From: Senegalimassilia faecalis
GTDB lineage: Bacteria; Actinomycetota; Coriobacteriia; Coriobacteriales; Eggerthellaceae
NCBI RefSeq assembly: GCF_004135645.1
Contig: NZ_SDPW01000001.1
Coordinates: forward strand, 1,798,001 to 1,862,000
DNA length: 64,000 nt
Direction: 5' to 3'
Shown: piece by piece, positions 26,601-34,814 of the stretch
Position numbering within the stretch: position 1 is the stretch's first letter
How the letters are laid out: each line of letters begins with the position of its first letter
Notes under the pieces: model-generated
What the model saw: only the letters and a program-made list of their open reading frames with translations
What the model was told of the DNA's origin: nothing
Databases searched by the model: none
Program-made: the position numbers and the translations under genes

Positions 26601-29600
26601 GACGATGCGGGCGCCATCTTGAGCTACAACGCCGTGTACGTGGGCATCGCCCAGCAGGACATGCAGCTGACAGCGGTGTTCTACGACGCGGGTTTCGACC
26701 TGCAGGTGGACACGTATCCGGCTAGCGCGGGTTTCTCCACGGTGGTCCCCTTCACCGGCGACGGCTACCTGACGGCGACGTGGATGGTGACCATCCCGTT
26801 CCCCGGTTGGAGGTTCCGCTGCTGGATCGATGAACGCGGCGCGCCGGTGGGCTTCAGCCCGATCATCGTGCGGCCGGCGGTGGCGAACAAGACCTACACG
26901 GCGTATTACGTAAGGGATTCATGGAACGTCTTGGCGGTCGACCCGCGCGACGGCGGGCATATCGATGGCTCGTCGGAAAACGATGAGTGGGGTTGTGCCG
27001 TGGTCGACAAGGTGGAGAACGGCTCCTCGTGCACGTTGCGAGCCGTGCCTGATGAAGACTACGTTTTCGATGGCTGGTATGCGATCGGGGAAGGCGGCGC
27101 CGTTGGGAGCGAGCCGTTGAGCACCGACGCGGCTTGGACGTTCGCGCCTGACGCCGACATGACGGTGACGGCCAGGTTTGTGGAGAAGCCCATGCTTTCG
27201 GCGAAGGCGTCGGCGGTCAACGGCACGGTGGATCCTGCCAGCGTGGCCGTGCCTTGGGGCGGCAGCGTCTCGTTCACGGCTGCGCCCGATGCGGGGTGCT
27301 ACCTGGAGCGCGCGACCGCGACCGACGTGCGCGATGACGGCTCGGCCGCAGATGCCGTCGAGCTTGACATAGCCGACTACCAGGGCGGAAGCTATCGTGC
27401 GACCTTGGACGGCGTCAAGGCGCCGCAGGAACTGGCGTTTTTGTTTGCTCGCGCGAGTCAGCCCGTGGTGAAGGCGCAGCCGCAAGGCGCCAGCGTGCAT
27501 GAGGGCGAAGCGGTGACGCTTTCGGTTGCGGCCGATGCTGCCGAGGACGTTCTTGCCCACGAGGAGGTATCGTGCGGGGTCGCGGCGACCCATGAGCTGG
27601 GCTATCAGTGGTTCCGCGTGACCGACGGCGGCGATGACGTGGCGCTTGAAGGCGAAACGTCCCCTTCGCTGACGCTGGCTTGCGTTGCGGCGGCGGATGC
27701 GGGTTCGTACTATTGCCGTGTCACGCAAACGTATCTGGGCACGGTGACGTCCGTCGAGACCGATCGGGCCGAGGTGTCCATAGCCAAGCGGGAGGACCTG
27801 GCGTTCAACGCATGCGGGTTGCCCGTTGCGACCGCGCATAGCGAATATGCAGGGGCCATAAAGCCCGCTACCGGCGGTACCGCGCCTTATGCGTATGTCG
27901 TTGCGCCTGACAGCGCGTTGCCTGAGGGCCTGCGCCTGGAAGTTGCCGAGGACGGCGCGGTGCAGATCGTGGGAACGCCGGAGAGCGCGGGAGTGTTCGG
28001 CTTTGGCATCGTGTGCTCTGATTCTGCTGGTCAGACATGTGTTGCCCGCTTTGCGCTGATGGTTGCGCCGCAGAAGGCGGATTTGTCGTTCGCCGAGGGG
28101 AACTTCGTGTACGACGGTCAGCCCCAGGCCCCCGAGCTTGAGGGCGTCCCGGCTGAGTGCGCCGGCTCGGTTGCGCTGTCCTTCTCGGGAACGGGCGGCA
28201 CCCGCTATTCCGGCAGCACGGCTCCCACGGATGCGGGCACGTACCGGGTGGTGGCAAGGCTGGCCGCAAACGGGTGCGTCGGGCGCGCCGTCGCCGAGTT
28301 TGCGATTGCGCAAAAGCCCGTTTCCTTCGACATCGCGGCGGTTGATTGCGTGTACGACGGGAATGCCCATGGCGTGCAGGTGGATGCGTGCGGGCTGCCC
28401 GAGCAGGATTATTCCGTGGCGTACGAGGGCAAGGACGGCACCGCGTACGGCCCGACTTCGGAGGCTCCCCGCGACAGCGGCAGCTACGTTGCGACCGCGC
28501 GCGTGGAGAACCCGAACCTGGTCGGGGAGCAGAAAGCCTCGTTCACCATAGCGAAGGCGCCGCAGGCCATCACGGGCCCGACATCGTATTCGGGCGTGTT
28601 CGGCGGCCCGGGCATCGTCTTGCAGAATACGGCGAAGACCCCGGTGACGTTCGAGCTTGTGCAGGACGCCGACGGCGATGCGCTCGTTTCGCTGCAGGGC
28701 TGCTATGCCACGATCAATGCAGCTGGCGTCGCGCGCGTGATCGCCCGCGCGGCCGAGAGCCGCAACTACCTTGCTGCCGATGACATGGAGCTGACCATCT
28801 CGGTGGCGCCTGCCCAGCTTCTGGTGGCGGTGGACGATGCCGAGCGTATGGAAGGGGAGAGCAACCCCGCCTTCACCAGCAGCTTGGTGAGCCGTGCGAA
28901 CACGGATGGGGTGGAGGTGCGTTATTCGTGCGATGCCGACGAGAAGTCCCCGGCTGGCGACTACATTATTACTGCAAGCGTCGACGACCCGAACTTCGCC
29001 GCGACTATCGTGCCGGGCACGCTCACGGTGGAGCCGGAGCCCGATCCCGGGCCGGGGCCTGTGGACCCCGACAACCCTGATCCGGGTCCCGATCCGGTAG
29101 ACCCGCCCAATCCGCCCGGCCCGGGCCCCGACCCCGACCCTGATCCGGTCGATCCGCCGAATCCGCCGGCGCCCGATCCCGATCCCGATAACCCCGATCC
29201 GGGCCCCGATCCCGTAGACCCGCCGAGCCCGCCCGACCCCGGGCCGGGCCCTGATCCCGTCGACCCGCCTGATCCCGGACCCGGCCCCGACCCGGTCGAC
29301 CCGCCCGATCCGGGGCCTGATCCTGACCCTGACCCTGGACCGGGGCCTGTGGATCCGGATAACCCCGAACCCGCGCCGGATCCCGCGAACCCGCCGTCTC
29401 CGGGCCCCGGGCCGGACCCGATGGACCCTGACAGCCCCGATCCCGGACCCGGGCCCGGGCCTGGCCCTGACGACCCGGATAACCCCGGTGGTCCCGATGA
29501 CCCGGGCAAACCGGACCCCTTCGACCCTTCGAAGCCGGATCCGAGCGATCCTCCGGGCTCCGACCCCGCCAACCCCGACGGTTCGTCGTCGGGCCCTGGC

Positions 29601-29750
29601 TCCGCCAAGGCTTCCGGAGTCGCGGCTCTCGGGCAAACAGGCGCCGCGGCCGCCAAGACCGGCGCTGCGGCAACCAGCGTCGCTGCGCTCGTCGCGGTGG
29701 CCCTGGCGGCCCTGGCGGCAATCGTCGCGATACGCCGGCGTCGCAGGTAA
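23514..29750 (+). CDS. Giant cell-surface protein, C-terminal part with sorting signal
   Basis: This frame continues the protein above in the +1 frame. It has no ribosome site and opens inside a B repeat, so it is unlikely to be a separate gene; joined, the two parts would make about 3328 residues. It contains many more InlB-type B repeats, to about 27200. An Ig-like domain follows (VHEGEAVTLSV ... GYQWFRV ... DAGSYYCRV), then a putative Ig/cadherin-like domain and two or more MBG-like domains (NFVYDGQPQAPEL, DCVYDGNAHGVQV). A Pro/Asp/Gly-rich wall-spanning stalk of about 170 residues comes next. The C-terminus reads LGQTG, then a hydrophobic segment and five arginines: a non-canonical LPXTG-type wall-sorting signal. 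A class B sortase is encoded 2.3 kb downstream. Confidence 0.82.
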   Translation: MPASPPVCNATPDVQTPRQGQEAKVIATEGEGYAFVGWFEDGIEVSKSPVYVFPAEVDRHLVAKFRKADRTIVVAADPDEGAQVLCDGLPVEGGVVRAADGDILTFTAVPAVRADDPDKKYKLVEWRKTDDSGRTAIERGDVCEYRVDGNGRVAAVMDGKDVHSVRAAADPVEGGTATLKNGESIGEVLDVPEGESLTATAEAREGYLFDGWYISYGAADVAPTFASHDQTYTFAPVADCTVTARFQRLCKVSVVVEPVDDLAGKYTVTGDGYCESGKPVTLSVKLADDVRDKFTFKGWYLGDSGVPMGTDPSHLELTPEQDTAVRAVFVPNRYRISVETDSLLVERGTVEIEGHPGADAVMAEYGSTVTIKANPNEGFRFAHWKDGKRKKHPEQQLTVRVTGDQTYKAVFKGAEPEVVIAADTWLGGTVTCNGIEVTPTTDSFSLGDTLHLKAEPKTGYFFWGWYVNGIFTSLDMECDVVAKGLTAKSERCTVTAAFKPYEVVCLPVASPADGGSVRASRVFTERGAEVDLKAQASPGYEFTGWYSATGELESTAPEFTCRLMRSHVHVAHFEERSYEISAVPAVAGDGGVLIEDRSAGWVEGAGVVDAGYSANLSAHVLSGYAFEYWADDRGNVVSRDADYRFVPSGEMKLFAVFSAKQFTVNVSAGEGFGSATGSGTYAAGKVACVSAIPDAGAHFVGWFSGGACLSTDATYRFPVSADIDLEAVFGMGSFTVSTIASPTEAGYVSGFGGFDEGQRTTLSATAKPGFTFDCWRDAQGAQVSGLPECTVAVSGDAAYAACFKRNSYGVSLSSNVEGVGELSGEGVYEFGQVVHVQARQTDDRRFVGWQLVGADGSKTHFADDADAWFVLDEGLIEAIDDGVLELEAQFADPYEVAVKATPVVKGKSTNRRCRVQGTGAYEAGETVTLNAVAGLGYRFVGWTSDREGHVVVSTDEVLSFEAKSDVLYYAQFEADGQVTITASQSSILRGKAFLTRGNGLTSATMTCDKGDPFVAMAIPWATYRFSHWIDDAGAILSYNAVYVGIAQQDMQLTAVFYDAGFDLQVDTYPASAGFSTVVPFTGDGYLTATWMVTIPFPGWRFRCWIDERGAPVGFSPIIVRPAVANKTYTAYYVRDSWNVLAVDPRDGGHIDGSSENDEWGCAVVDKVENGSSCTLRAVPDEDYVFDGWYAIGEGGAVGSEPLSTDAAWTFAPDADMTVTARFVEKPMLSAKASAVNGTVDPASVAVPWGGSVSFTAAPDAGCYLERATATDVRDDGSAADAVELDIADYQGGSYRATLDGVKAPQELAFLFARASQPVVKAQPQGASVHEGEAVTLSVAADAAEDVLAHEEVSCGVAATHELGYQWFRVTDGGDDVALEGETSPSLTLACVAAADAGSYYCRVTQTYLGTVTSVETDRAEVSIAKREDLAFNACGLPVATAHSEYAGAIKPATGGTAPYAYVVAPDSALPEGLRLEVAEDGAVQIVGTPESAGVFGFGIVCSDSAGQTCVARFALMVAPQKADLSFAEGNFVYDGQPQAPELEGVPAECAGSVALSFSGTGGTRYSGSTAPTDAGTYRVVARLAANGCVGRAVAEFAIAQKPVSFDIAAVDCVYDGNAHGVQVDACGLPEQDYSVAYEGKDGTAYGPTSEAPRDSGSYVATARVENPNLVGEQKASFTIAKAPQAITGPTSYSGVFGGPGIVLQNTAKTPVTFELVQDADGDALVSLQGCYATINAAGVARVIARAAESRNYLAADDMELTISVAPAQLLVAVDDAERMEGESNPAFTSSLVSRANTDGVEVRYSCDADEKSPAGDYIITASVDDPNFAATIVPGTLTVEPEPDPGPGPVDPDNPDPGPDPVDPPNPPGPGPDPDPDPVDPPNPPAPDPDPDNPDPGPDPVDPPSPPDPGPGPDPVDPPDPGPGPDPVDPPDPGPDPDPDPGPGPVDPDNPEPAPDPANPPSPGPGPDPMDPDSPDPGPGPGPGPDDPDNPGGPDDPGKPDPFDPSKPDPSDPPGSDPANPDGSSSGPGSAKASGVAALGQTGAAAAKTGAAATSVAALVAVALAALAAIVAIRRRRR
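29034..29560 (+). repeat. Pro-rich stalk coding repeat of the surface protein
   Basis: This GC-rich degenerate repeat encodes PDPGPDPVDPPNPP-like units of variable length. Runs of CCCGATCC and CCGGGCC motifs recur on both strands, so the stretch is prone to recombination or assembly error. The units form the wall-spanning stalk before the sorting signal. Confidence 0.75.
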
Positions 29751-29906
29751 AGTCAACGGTTGGTTACGATTCCCTGTCGCCGCCGTTCCCGCTTCGGCGT
29801 GTGCTAGCATGAAGGCAAGGATTCCCGCCATGCTGCACGCGCCGTTGCGCTGCTCGGAGCCGCTAGCCGTGTGGGATGGTATCGATCGCGAAGGGGAGGG
29901 CCGCCT

Positions 29907-31646
29907 ATGCTGGAGACCGTCGATTTCTCTGAGGAGCCGCTTCCGAAGGAAGAGTACAAAGCCCGCCGCGACCAGCTGACCGAGCAGCTGGTGGTGCTGC
30001 AGCAGCAGGCGCGCGCGGCCGGCGTGGGCCTGGTGGTGCTGTTCGAGGGCTGGAACGGCGCGGGCAAGGGCAGCCGCATCTCCGACCTCATGTACAACCT
30101 GGATGCGCGCGCCACCAGCGTTTACGTCACCGAGAACATCAACGTGGCCGACATGGCGGCGTTTCCCGGCAACAGCCAGGGCGTCACGGGCTTTTACCCG
30201 TCCATGCAGCAGTTCTGGAACGCGCTGGGCATGCGCGGCACCATCACGTTCTACGACCGCGGCTGGTATACCACGTCGGTGCAGCGCATGCTGTATACCC
30301 AGTTCGGGGACGTGAAAATCAAGCACGGAAAAGTGAAGCGGCCCAAGGCCGCCGTGGCGCGCGCCGTGCACGAGGCCGCCGAGGAGCGCCACATCGACGC
30401 GCTGCGCGGCGCGCTGGCAAGCGCGGCCGACTTCGAGAAGCAGCTGACCGACGACGGCTACGTGGTGGTGAAGTTCTTCGTCCATGTGACGAAGGAGGCG
30501 CAGCGCAAGCGCCTGACGCGCCTGCGCGAAGACCCGGCCACGGCCTGGCGCGTCAGCGACGGGAAAATGGCCACCATCGGCGAATACGAGGAGGCGTACC
30601 GCCTGTACGACAACCTGCTTGAGGGCAGCGACTTCTCGTACGCGCCGTGGCACCTGATCAACGGCGAGGACAAGCGCCGCGCCAACATCGCCATCGCCGA
30701 AACGCTGGTGGACGCGCTTTCGCGCGCGCTGGCGGCCGCACCCGACCCGGCGGCGGCTGCAGCGGCGGCAAAAGCCCAGGCCAACAGTGCCGGCAGCCTG
30801 GACGAGGCTCCCATCGAGGGTCGCAGCGCCGATGTGCAGGCCGCCATCGAGCAGGCCGCGGCGGCGCAGGCGGCCGAGCAGCACGCCCATGCGCCGCGTG
30901 CCAGCCGCTTCCGCATCGTGTCGAAGCTGCCGTCGCTTGATAAGGTGGACCACACGCTGTCGCTTGAGCCCGACGAGTACAAGCGCCGCCTGAAAGCGCA
31001 GCAGGAGCGCCTGAACAAGCTGGAAATGGAGATGTACCAGGCGCGCGTGCCGCTTATGGTCATGTTCGAAGGCTGGGACGCGGCGGGCAAAGGCGGCGCC
31101 ATCAAGCGCGTGGCGCAGGCGCTCGACGCGCGCGCCTACACCATCTTCCCCAGCCCGGCGCCCACGAAGCCCGAGCTGTTGCACCCGCACCTGTGGCGCT
31201 ATTGGACACGCCTGCCGAAGGCGGGGCACGTGGGCATTTACGACCGCAGCTGGTACGGGCGCGTGCTGGTGGAGCGCGTGGAGGGCTTCGCGTCGAACGC
31301 CGAATGGGCGCGCGCCTACGACGAGATCAACGAGTTCGAGCAAGACCTGGTGCGCTGGGGCGCCGTGCTGCTGAAGTTCTGGGTGGACGTCAGCCCCGAC
31401 GAGCAGCTGGCGCGCTTCCGCGCACGGCAGGACGACCCGGCAAAGCAGTGGAAGATCACGGACGAGGATTGGCGCAACCGCGATAAATATCCGCAGTACA
31501 AAAGCGCTGTCGAGGACATGTTCCGCCTGACGTCCACGCCGTTTGCGCCGTGGATCGTGCTGGAGTCCGACGACAAGCGCTTCGCCCGCGTGAAAGCGCT
31601 CGAAATCATCAACGACGCGCTTGAAGCGCGCTTGCACGGCGAGTGA
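29907..31646 (+). CDS. Two-domain polyphosphate kinase 2 (class II, polyphosphate:AMP phosphotransferase type)
   Basis: The 579-residue product holds two PPK2 domains. The first has a Walker A FEGWNGAGKGS near residue 48 and FYDRGWYTT. The second has FEGWDAAGKGG near residue 390, YDRSWYGRVLVERVEGF, and the lid-like ENxxxDPAKQWK-type stretch. An Ala-rich linker of about 70 residues joins them. Tandem PPK2 enzymes of class II typically phosphorylate AMP to ADP using polyphosphate. Both Walker lysines are kept here, whereas the N-terminal domain of the classical enzyme is described as inactive. The start at 29907 has GGGGAGGG upstream. With ppk1 and ppx it is the third polyphosphate gene in the window. 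Confidence 0.9.
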   Translation: MLETVDFSEEPLPKEEYKARRDQLTEQLVVLQQQARAAGVGLVVLFEGWNGAGKGSRISDLMYNLDARATSVYVTENINVADMAAFPGNSQGVTGFYPSMQQFWNALGMRGTITFYDRGWYTTSVQRMLYTQFGDVKIKHGKVKRPKAAVARAVHEAAEERHIDALRGALASAADFEKQLTDDGYVVVKFFVHVTKEAQRKRLTRLREDPATAWRVSDGKMATIGEYEEAYRLYDNLLEGSDFSYAPWHLINGEDKRRANIAIAETLVDALSRALAAAPDPAAAAAAAKAQANSAGSLDEAPIEGRSADVQAAIEQAAAAQAAEQHAHAPRASRFRIVSKLPSLDKVDHTLSLEPDEYKRRLKAQQERLNKLEMEMYQARVPLMVMFEGWDAAGKGGAIKRVAQALDARAYTIFPSPAPTKPELLHPHLWRYWTRLPKAGHVGIYDRSWYGRVLVERVEGFASNAEWARAYDEINEFEQDLVRWGAVLLKFWVDVSPDEQLARFRARQDDPAKQWKITDEDWRNRDKYPQYKSAVEDMFRLTSTPFAPWIVLESDDKRFARVKALEIINDALEARLHGE

Positions 31647-31733
31647 TTGCGCGGTACTATGACGTTTCAAGTAATACAGGATTAAGGCGTGAAAACGCTG
31701 CTAAAACTTCGGAACTAGTAAAAGGGGATTATC

Positions 31734-31844
31734 ATGGATTTGAGCGTTCTTCCTGGCTGGACCATTCCGGTCATCGTTGCCATCATCGTGCTGATCATCG
31801 TGGGCTTCATCGTCAAGGGCTTCCTCGACGAAATGAAGAAATAG
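31734..31844 (+). CDS. Small single-span membrane protein (36 residues)
   Basis: ATG at 31734 opens a 36-codon frame ending in TAG at 31844. AAAAGGGG lies at ideal spacing upstream. The product is MDLSVLPGWTIP, then a 17-residue hydrophobic span rich in Ile and Val, then a short charged tail ending DEMKK. This is a clear single transmembrane helix with the N-terminus probably outside. No function is known to me. It is between the PPK2 and sortase genes, in the same direction, with a terminator-like hairpin after it. Confidence 0.7.
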   Translation: MDLSVLPGWTIPVIVAIIVLIIVGFIVKGFLDEMKK

Positions 31845-31902
31845 CAGGCCGTGCATCGCACGCTGCGGCAACAAGATAGTGGATTTGCGGTTTCGTACGT
31901 AT

Positions 31903-31927
31903 GCGCCCCCTGTACCGGGGGCGCTTT
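31903..31927 (+). terminator. Terminator-like hairpin after the small membrane protein
   Basis: GCGCCCCC (31903-31910) pairs with GGGGGCGC (31917-31924) around a 6-base loop, followed by only TTT. It is a moderate terminator between the small gene and the sortase. Confidence 0.55.
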
Positions 31928-32012
31928 GCGTATGATGGTAACGAATTCGAAACGAATGCGCTGCGCGCGGTGCGGCTTGGCCGGCTGCGCGCGGCGTTAA
32001 GGGAAGGCCCAG

Positions 32013-33026
32013 ATGTCCGACAAGCAGCATGCTTCCAGCTCGCGTCGCGGGGCGCACGCGCGCCCGTCCGCGCCCGCAAGCCAGCTCGCGCCCGCGCAGC
32101 CCGGCGCGTTTCGTCCGGCCGCGGCGCAAACCGGCGCGTACGCGCGCGAAAACTACGGCAGCGCCGCTCGCGCCAAGCGCGGCGGTGGGGTGTGGCGCGT
32201 CGTGTTCATCGTGGCCATTATCGTGTTCGTCATTGCCGCCAGTGCGCTTGCGTTCATCGGCTACGGGTATTGGCACGGCCAGCAGAACAACAAAGAGCTT
32301 GCGGCCACGGGCTTCAACCCGCCCGATACCGCGCAGCTTGAGCGCACCGACCTGGCCAGCTTCACCGTTGATTGGGATGCCTTGCGCGCCATCAACCCCG
32401 AAACCATCGGCTGGATCTACATTCCCGGCACCACCATCAACCTTCCCATCGTGCACACCGACGACGATGCGCACTACCTCAAAACCGATTTTTACGGCGA
32501 AACGAACTGGGCCGTGTCGTTCGGCGCCATCTTCCTGTCTGCGGAAAACGCCGCCGATTTCTCCGACGCGAACAACATCGTGTACGGCCACCACATGAAC
32601 GACGGCTCCATGTTCTCGCCTATCGCCGATTTCGAGGACCCCGACACGTTCAACGCGCGCCGAACCGTGTACATTTTCACCCCGTCCGGAAACTACCGCC
32701 TGACCACGTTCAGCCTGGTGCACTGCGCCGCCGACGACCCGCTTGCGCAAACGGTGTTCGCCAGCGAGCAGGAGCGCGCCGCATACGTGCAGGACAAGGT
32801 AGACCGTTCCGTCGTGTCCGTCGAGGGGCTGCCCTCGGCTACGGATATGAACCACACGTTTACGCTCGCCACCTGCGATAACTCGGCCCAAAACGGCCGC
32901 TGGGTGCTGTTCGCGTACGTGGCTGAGCAAACCGCCGGCGCGGCTGTGCCCGCCGGCGCAACCAGCATTGTCAACCCCGAGGACGTGGCCGCCGTCGATG
33001 AAGCGGCAAAGGAGACAGCAGCATGA
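32013..33026 (+). CDS. srtB: Class B sortase
   Basis: Sortases are membrane transpeptidases that cut a sorting motif and join the protein to the cell wall. The 337-residue product has a basic, disordered N-terminal part of about 60 residues, one membrane helix at about 60-87, and a class B sortase domain: GWIYIPGTTINLPIVH, NIVYGHHM with the catalytic His at 193/194, TLATCDN with Cys288, and GRWVLF with Arg296. All three catalytic residues are present. AGGGAAGG precedes the ATG. The stop codon overlaps the purF start (ATGA), so the two are translationally coupled. Its likely client is the surface protein ending LGQTG upstream, though class B enzymes often have NPQTN-like specificity, so this is inferred only from position. 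Confidence 0.88.
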   Translation: MSDKQHASSSRRGAHARPSAPASQLAPAQPGAFRPAAAQTGAYARENYGSAARAKRGGGVWRVVFIVAIIVFVIAASALAFIGYGYWHGQQNNKELAATGFNPPDTAQLERTDLASFTVDWDALRAINPETIGWIYIPGTTINLPIVHTDDDAHYLKTDFYGETNWAVSFGAIFLSAENAADFSDANNIVYGHHMNDGSMFSPIADFEDPDTFNARRTVYIFTPSGNYRLTTFSLVHCAADDPLAQTVFASEQERAAYVQDKVDRSVVSVEGLPSATDMNHTFTLATCDNSAQNGRWVLFAYVAEQTAGAAVPAGATSIVNPEDVAAVDEAAKETAA

Positions 33027-34528
33027 GCACCTCGATTCTGCCGGGAGAGCGCCCCGACCGCTTGGAGGAGGAGTGCGCCGTGTTCGGCGTGTTCGCCCCG
33101 GGCGAGGACGTTGCGCGCATGACGTGCTTCGGCCTGCAGGCGCTGCAGCACCGCGGGCAGGAATCCGCCGGCATTGCCGTGGGCGATGGCGAAACCATTA
33201 TGGTGTCGAAGGACCTGGGCCTGGTCACGCAGGTGTTCGACGAGGCGCGCCTTGCCGCGCTCGAAGGGTTCGTGGCCGTGGGCCATGCGCGCTATTCCAC
33301 CAGCGGCGCCGCGGCGTCGTGGGAGGCCGCGCAGCCGCACATCTCGGCCATCGACGAGACGCTCATCGCGCTGGCGCACAACGGCACGCTGGTGAACACG
33401 AACTCGCTGCGTGCGCGCCTGATTGACGAGGGCATCCAGCTGCGCGCCGGCACCGACTCGGAAGTGGCTGCGAAGGCTATCGGCAACGTCACGCAGAAGA
33501 CGCACCACCTGCGCGAGGGCATCCGCTACGCCATGGAGCACCTGCAGGGCGCCTACGCCATGGTGCTGGCCAGCCCCGATTGCCTGTACGCGTTCCGCGA
33601 CCCCAACGGCATCCGCCCGCTGTGCATCGGCCAGCTGCCCGACGGCCGCGGCTGGGTGGTTTCCAGCGAAACGTGCGGCCTGGACATCGTGGGCGCCGAG
33701 TACGTGCGCGACGTCGAGCCCGGCGAGATCGTGCGCTTCAGCAAGCAGGGCGTCACGTCTGAGCAGGGCGTTTCCGCCGCCAAGCGCGCCAGCTGCATCT
33801 TCGAGTACGTGTACTTCGCCCGCCCCGACTCCATCATGGACGGCCAGTCGGTCTACCAGGCGCGCCGCAACATGGGCCGCATCCTGGCGCGCGAGGCCCC
33901 GGCCGAGGCCGACCTGGTGCTCGGCGTGCCCGACAGCGGCATCCCGTCGGCCATGGGTTTCGCGTTCGAAAGCGGCATCCCGTATTCGGACGGCATCGTG
34001 AAGAACCGCTACGTGGGCCGCACGTTCATCCAGCCCACGCAGGCCATGCGTCAGCTGGGCATTCGCCTGAAGCTGAACCCGCTGCCGTCGGTCATCCGCG
34101 GCAAGCGTCTCGTGGTCATCGATGACTCCATCGTGCGCGGCAACACGTCGAAGAAGCTCATCGAGATGCTGCGCGCCGCCGGCGCCACCGAGGTGCACTT
34201 GCGCATCGTCAGCCCCGAGGTGCTGTGGCCGTGCTTCTACGGCATCGACACCGACACGCGCGACCAGCTGATTGCGGCGAACATGACGAACGCGGAAATG
34301 TGCGAGTGGATGGGCGCCGATTCGCTGGCGTTCATCAGCCTGCAGGGCCTGCGCGACAGCCTGCCCGACGTGCGCACGCCGGGCTATTGCGAGGCGTGCT
34401 TCTCGGGCGATTACCCGGTGGAGATTCCGTCGTACACCGCGCGCAACAGCTTCATGACGAAGGCCGACTTCGCTGAGCAATACGCCCGCGAGGCGGCCGA
34501 GGCCGAGAAGACTCAGATCAGCGTGTAA
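33023..34528 (+). CDS. purF: Amidophosphoribosyltransferase
   Basis: PurF makes phosphoribosylamine from PRPP and glutamine, the first committed step of purine synthesis. The 501-residue product has a 17-residue propeptide before the catalytic Cys18 (EECAVFGVF), the glutaminase domain with GHARYST and AHNGTLVN, and the PRPP loop VVIDDSIVRGNTSKK. Additional cysteines in SCIFEYVYF, WPCFYG and YCEACFSG match the Fe-S type found in B. subtilis and Actinobacteria. The start overlaps the sortase stop codon by four bases. Confidence 0.96.
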   Translation: MSTSILPGERPDRLEEECAVFGVFAPGEDVARMTCFGLQALQHRGQESAGIAVGDGETIMVSKDLGLVTQVFDEARLAALEGFVAVGHARYSTSGAAASWEAAQPHISAIDETLIALAHNGTLVNTNSLRARLIDEGIQLRAGTDSEVAAKAIGNVTQKTHHLREGIRYAMEHLQGAYAMVLASPDCLYAFRDPNGIRPLCIGQLPDGRGWVVSSETCGLDIVGAEYVRDVEPGEIVRFSKQGVTSEQGVSAAKRASCIFEYVYFARPDSIMDGQSVYQARRNMGRILAREAPAEADLVLGVPDSGIPSAMGFAFESGIPYSDGIVKNRYVGRTFIQPTQAMRQLGIRLKLNPLPSVIRGKRLVVIDDSIVRGNTSKKLIEMLRAAGATEVHLRIVSPEVLWPCFYGIDTDTRDQLIAANMTNAEMCEWMGADSLAFISLQGLRDSLPDVRTPGYCEACFSGDYPVEIPSYTARNSFMTKADFAEQYAREAAEAEKTQISV

Positions 34529-34542
34529 GAAGCGAAGGCGAA

Positions 34543-34566
34543 GGCTGCCGGTTGCAACCGGCAGCC
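34543..34566. repeat. 24-bp perfect palindrome after purF
   Basis: GGCTGCCGGTT (34543-34553), two bases, then its exact complement to 34566. It starts 15 bases after the purF stop codon, has no T tract, and leads into the tandem repeat. It could be a weak terminator or a pause site. Confidence 0.5.
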
Positions 34567-34598
34567 GGCAGTGTGCGAGGTGCGGGGCGCGTCCCCGG

Positions 34599-34699
34599 GG
34601 CAGGCCCGGAAGGCAGGCCCGGAAGGCAGGCCCGGAAGGCAGGCCCGGAAGGCAGGCCCGGAAGGCAGGCCCGGAAGGCAGGCCCGGAAGGCAGGCCCG
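34599..34699. repeat. 13-bp tandem repeat, eight copies, between purF and purM
   Basis: The unit GGCAGGCCCGGAA occurs eight times head to tail. The shared CAGGCCCG core begins at 34601, 34614, 34627, 34640, 34653, 34666, 34679 and 34692, with no divergence until the last unit ends in T. It is in the purF-purM spacer and does not look coding. Confidence 0.9.
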
Positions 34700-34814
34700 T
34701 GGAGGCTTCAATGCTTTCTCGTGATGCGGCGGTTTCGCGCTTGGGCGCGCCGGTATGGCCTTCGCCATGTAGTAGGTAACAGGTCCTTTGGACTTCAACG
34801 ATAAGGAGCAAACA

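Noticed and set aside
29023-29721. Gly/Ser/Pro-rich minus-strand frames opposite the stalk region
   Set aside because: They arise from the repetitive Pro-rich coding sequence read backwards. No start signals.
34552-34804. Short frames encoding RKAGPEGRPGRQ repeats between purF and purM
   Set aside because: They come from the 13-bp tandem repeat, which is open in several frames. No ribosome site, and purM begins downstream.
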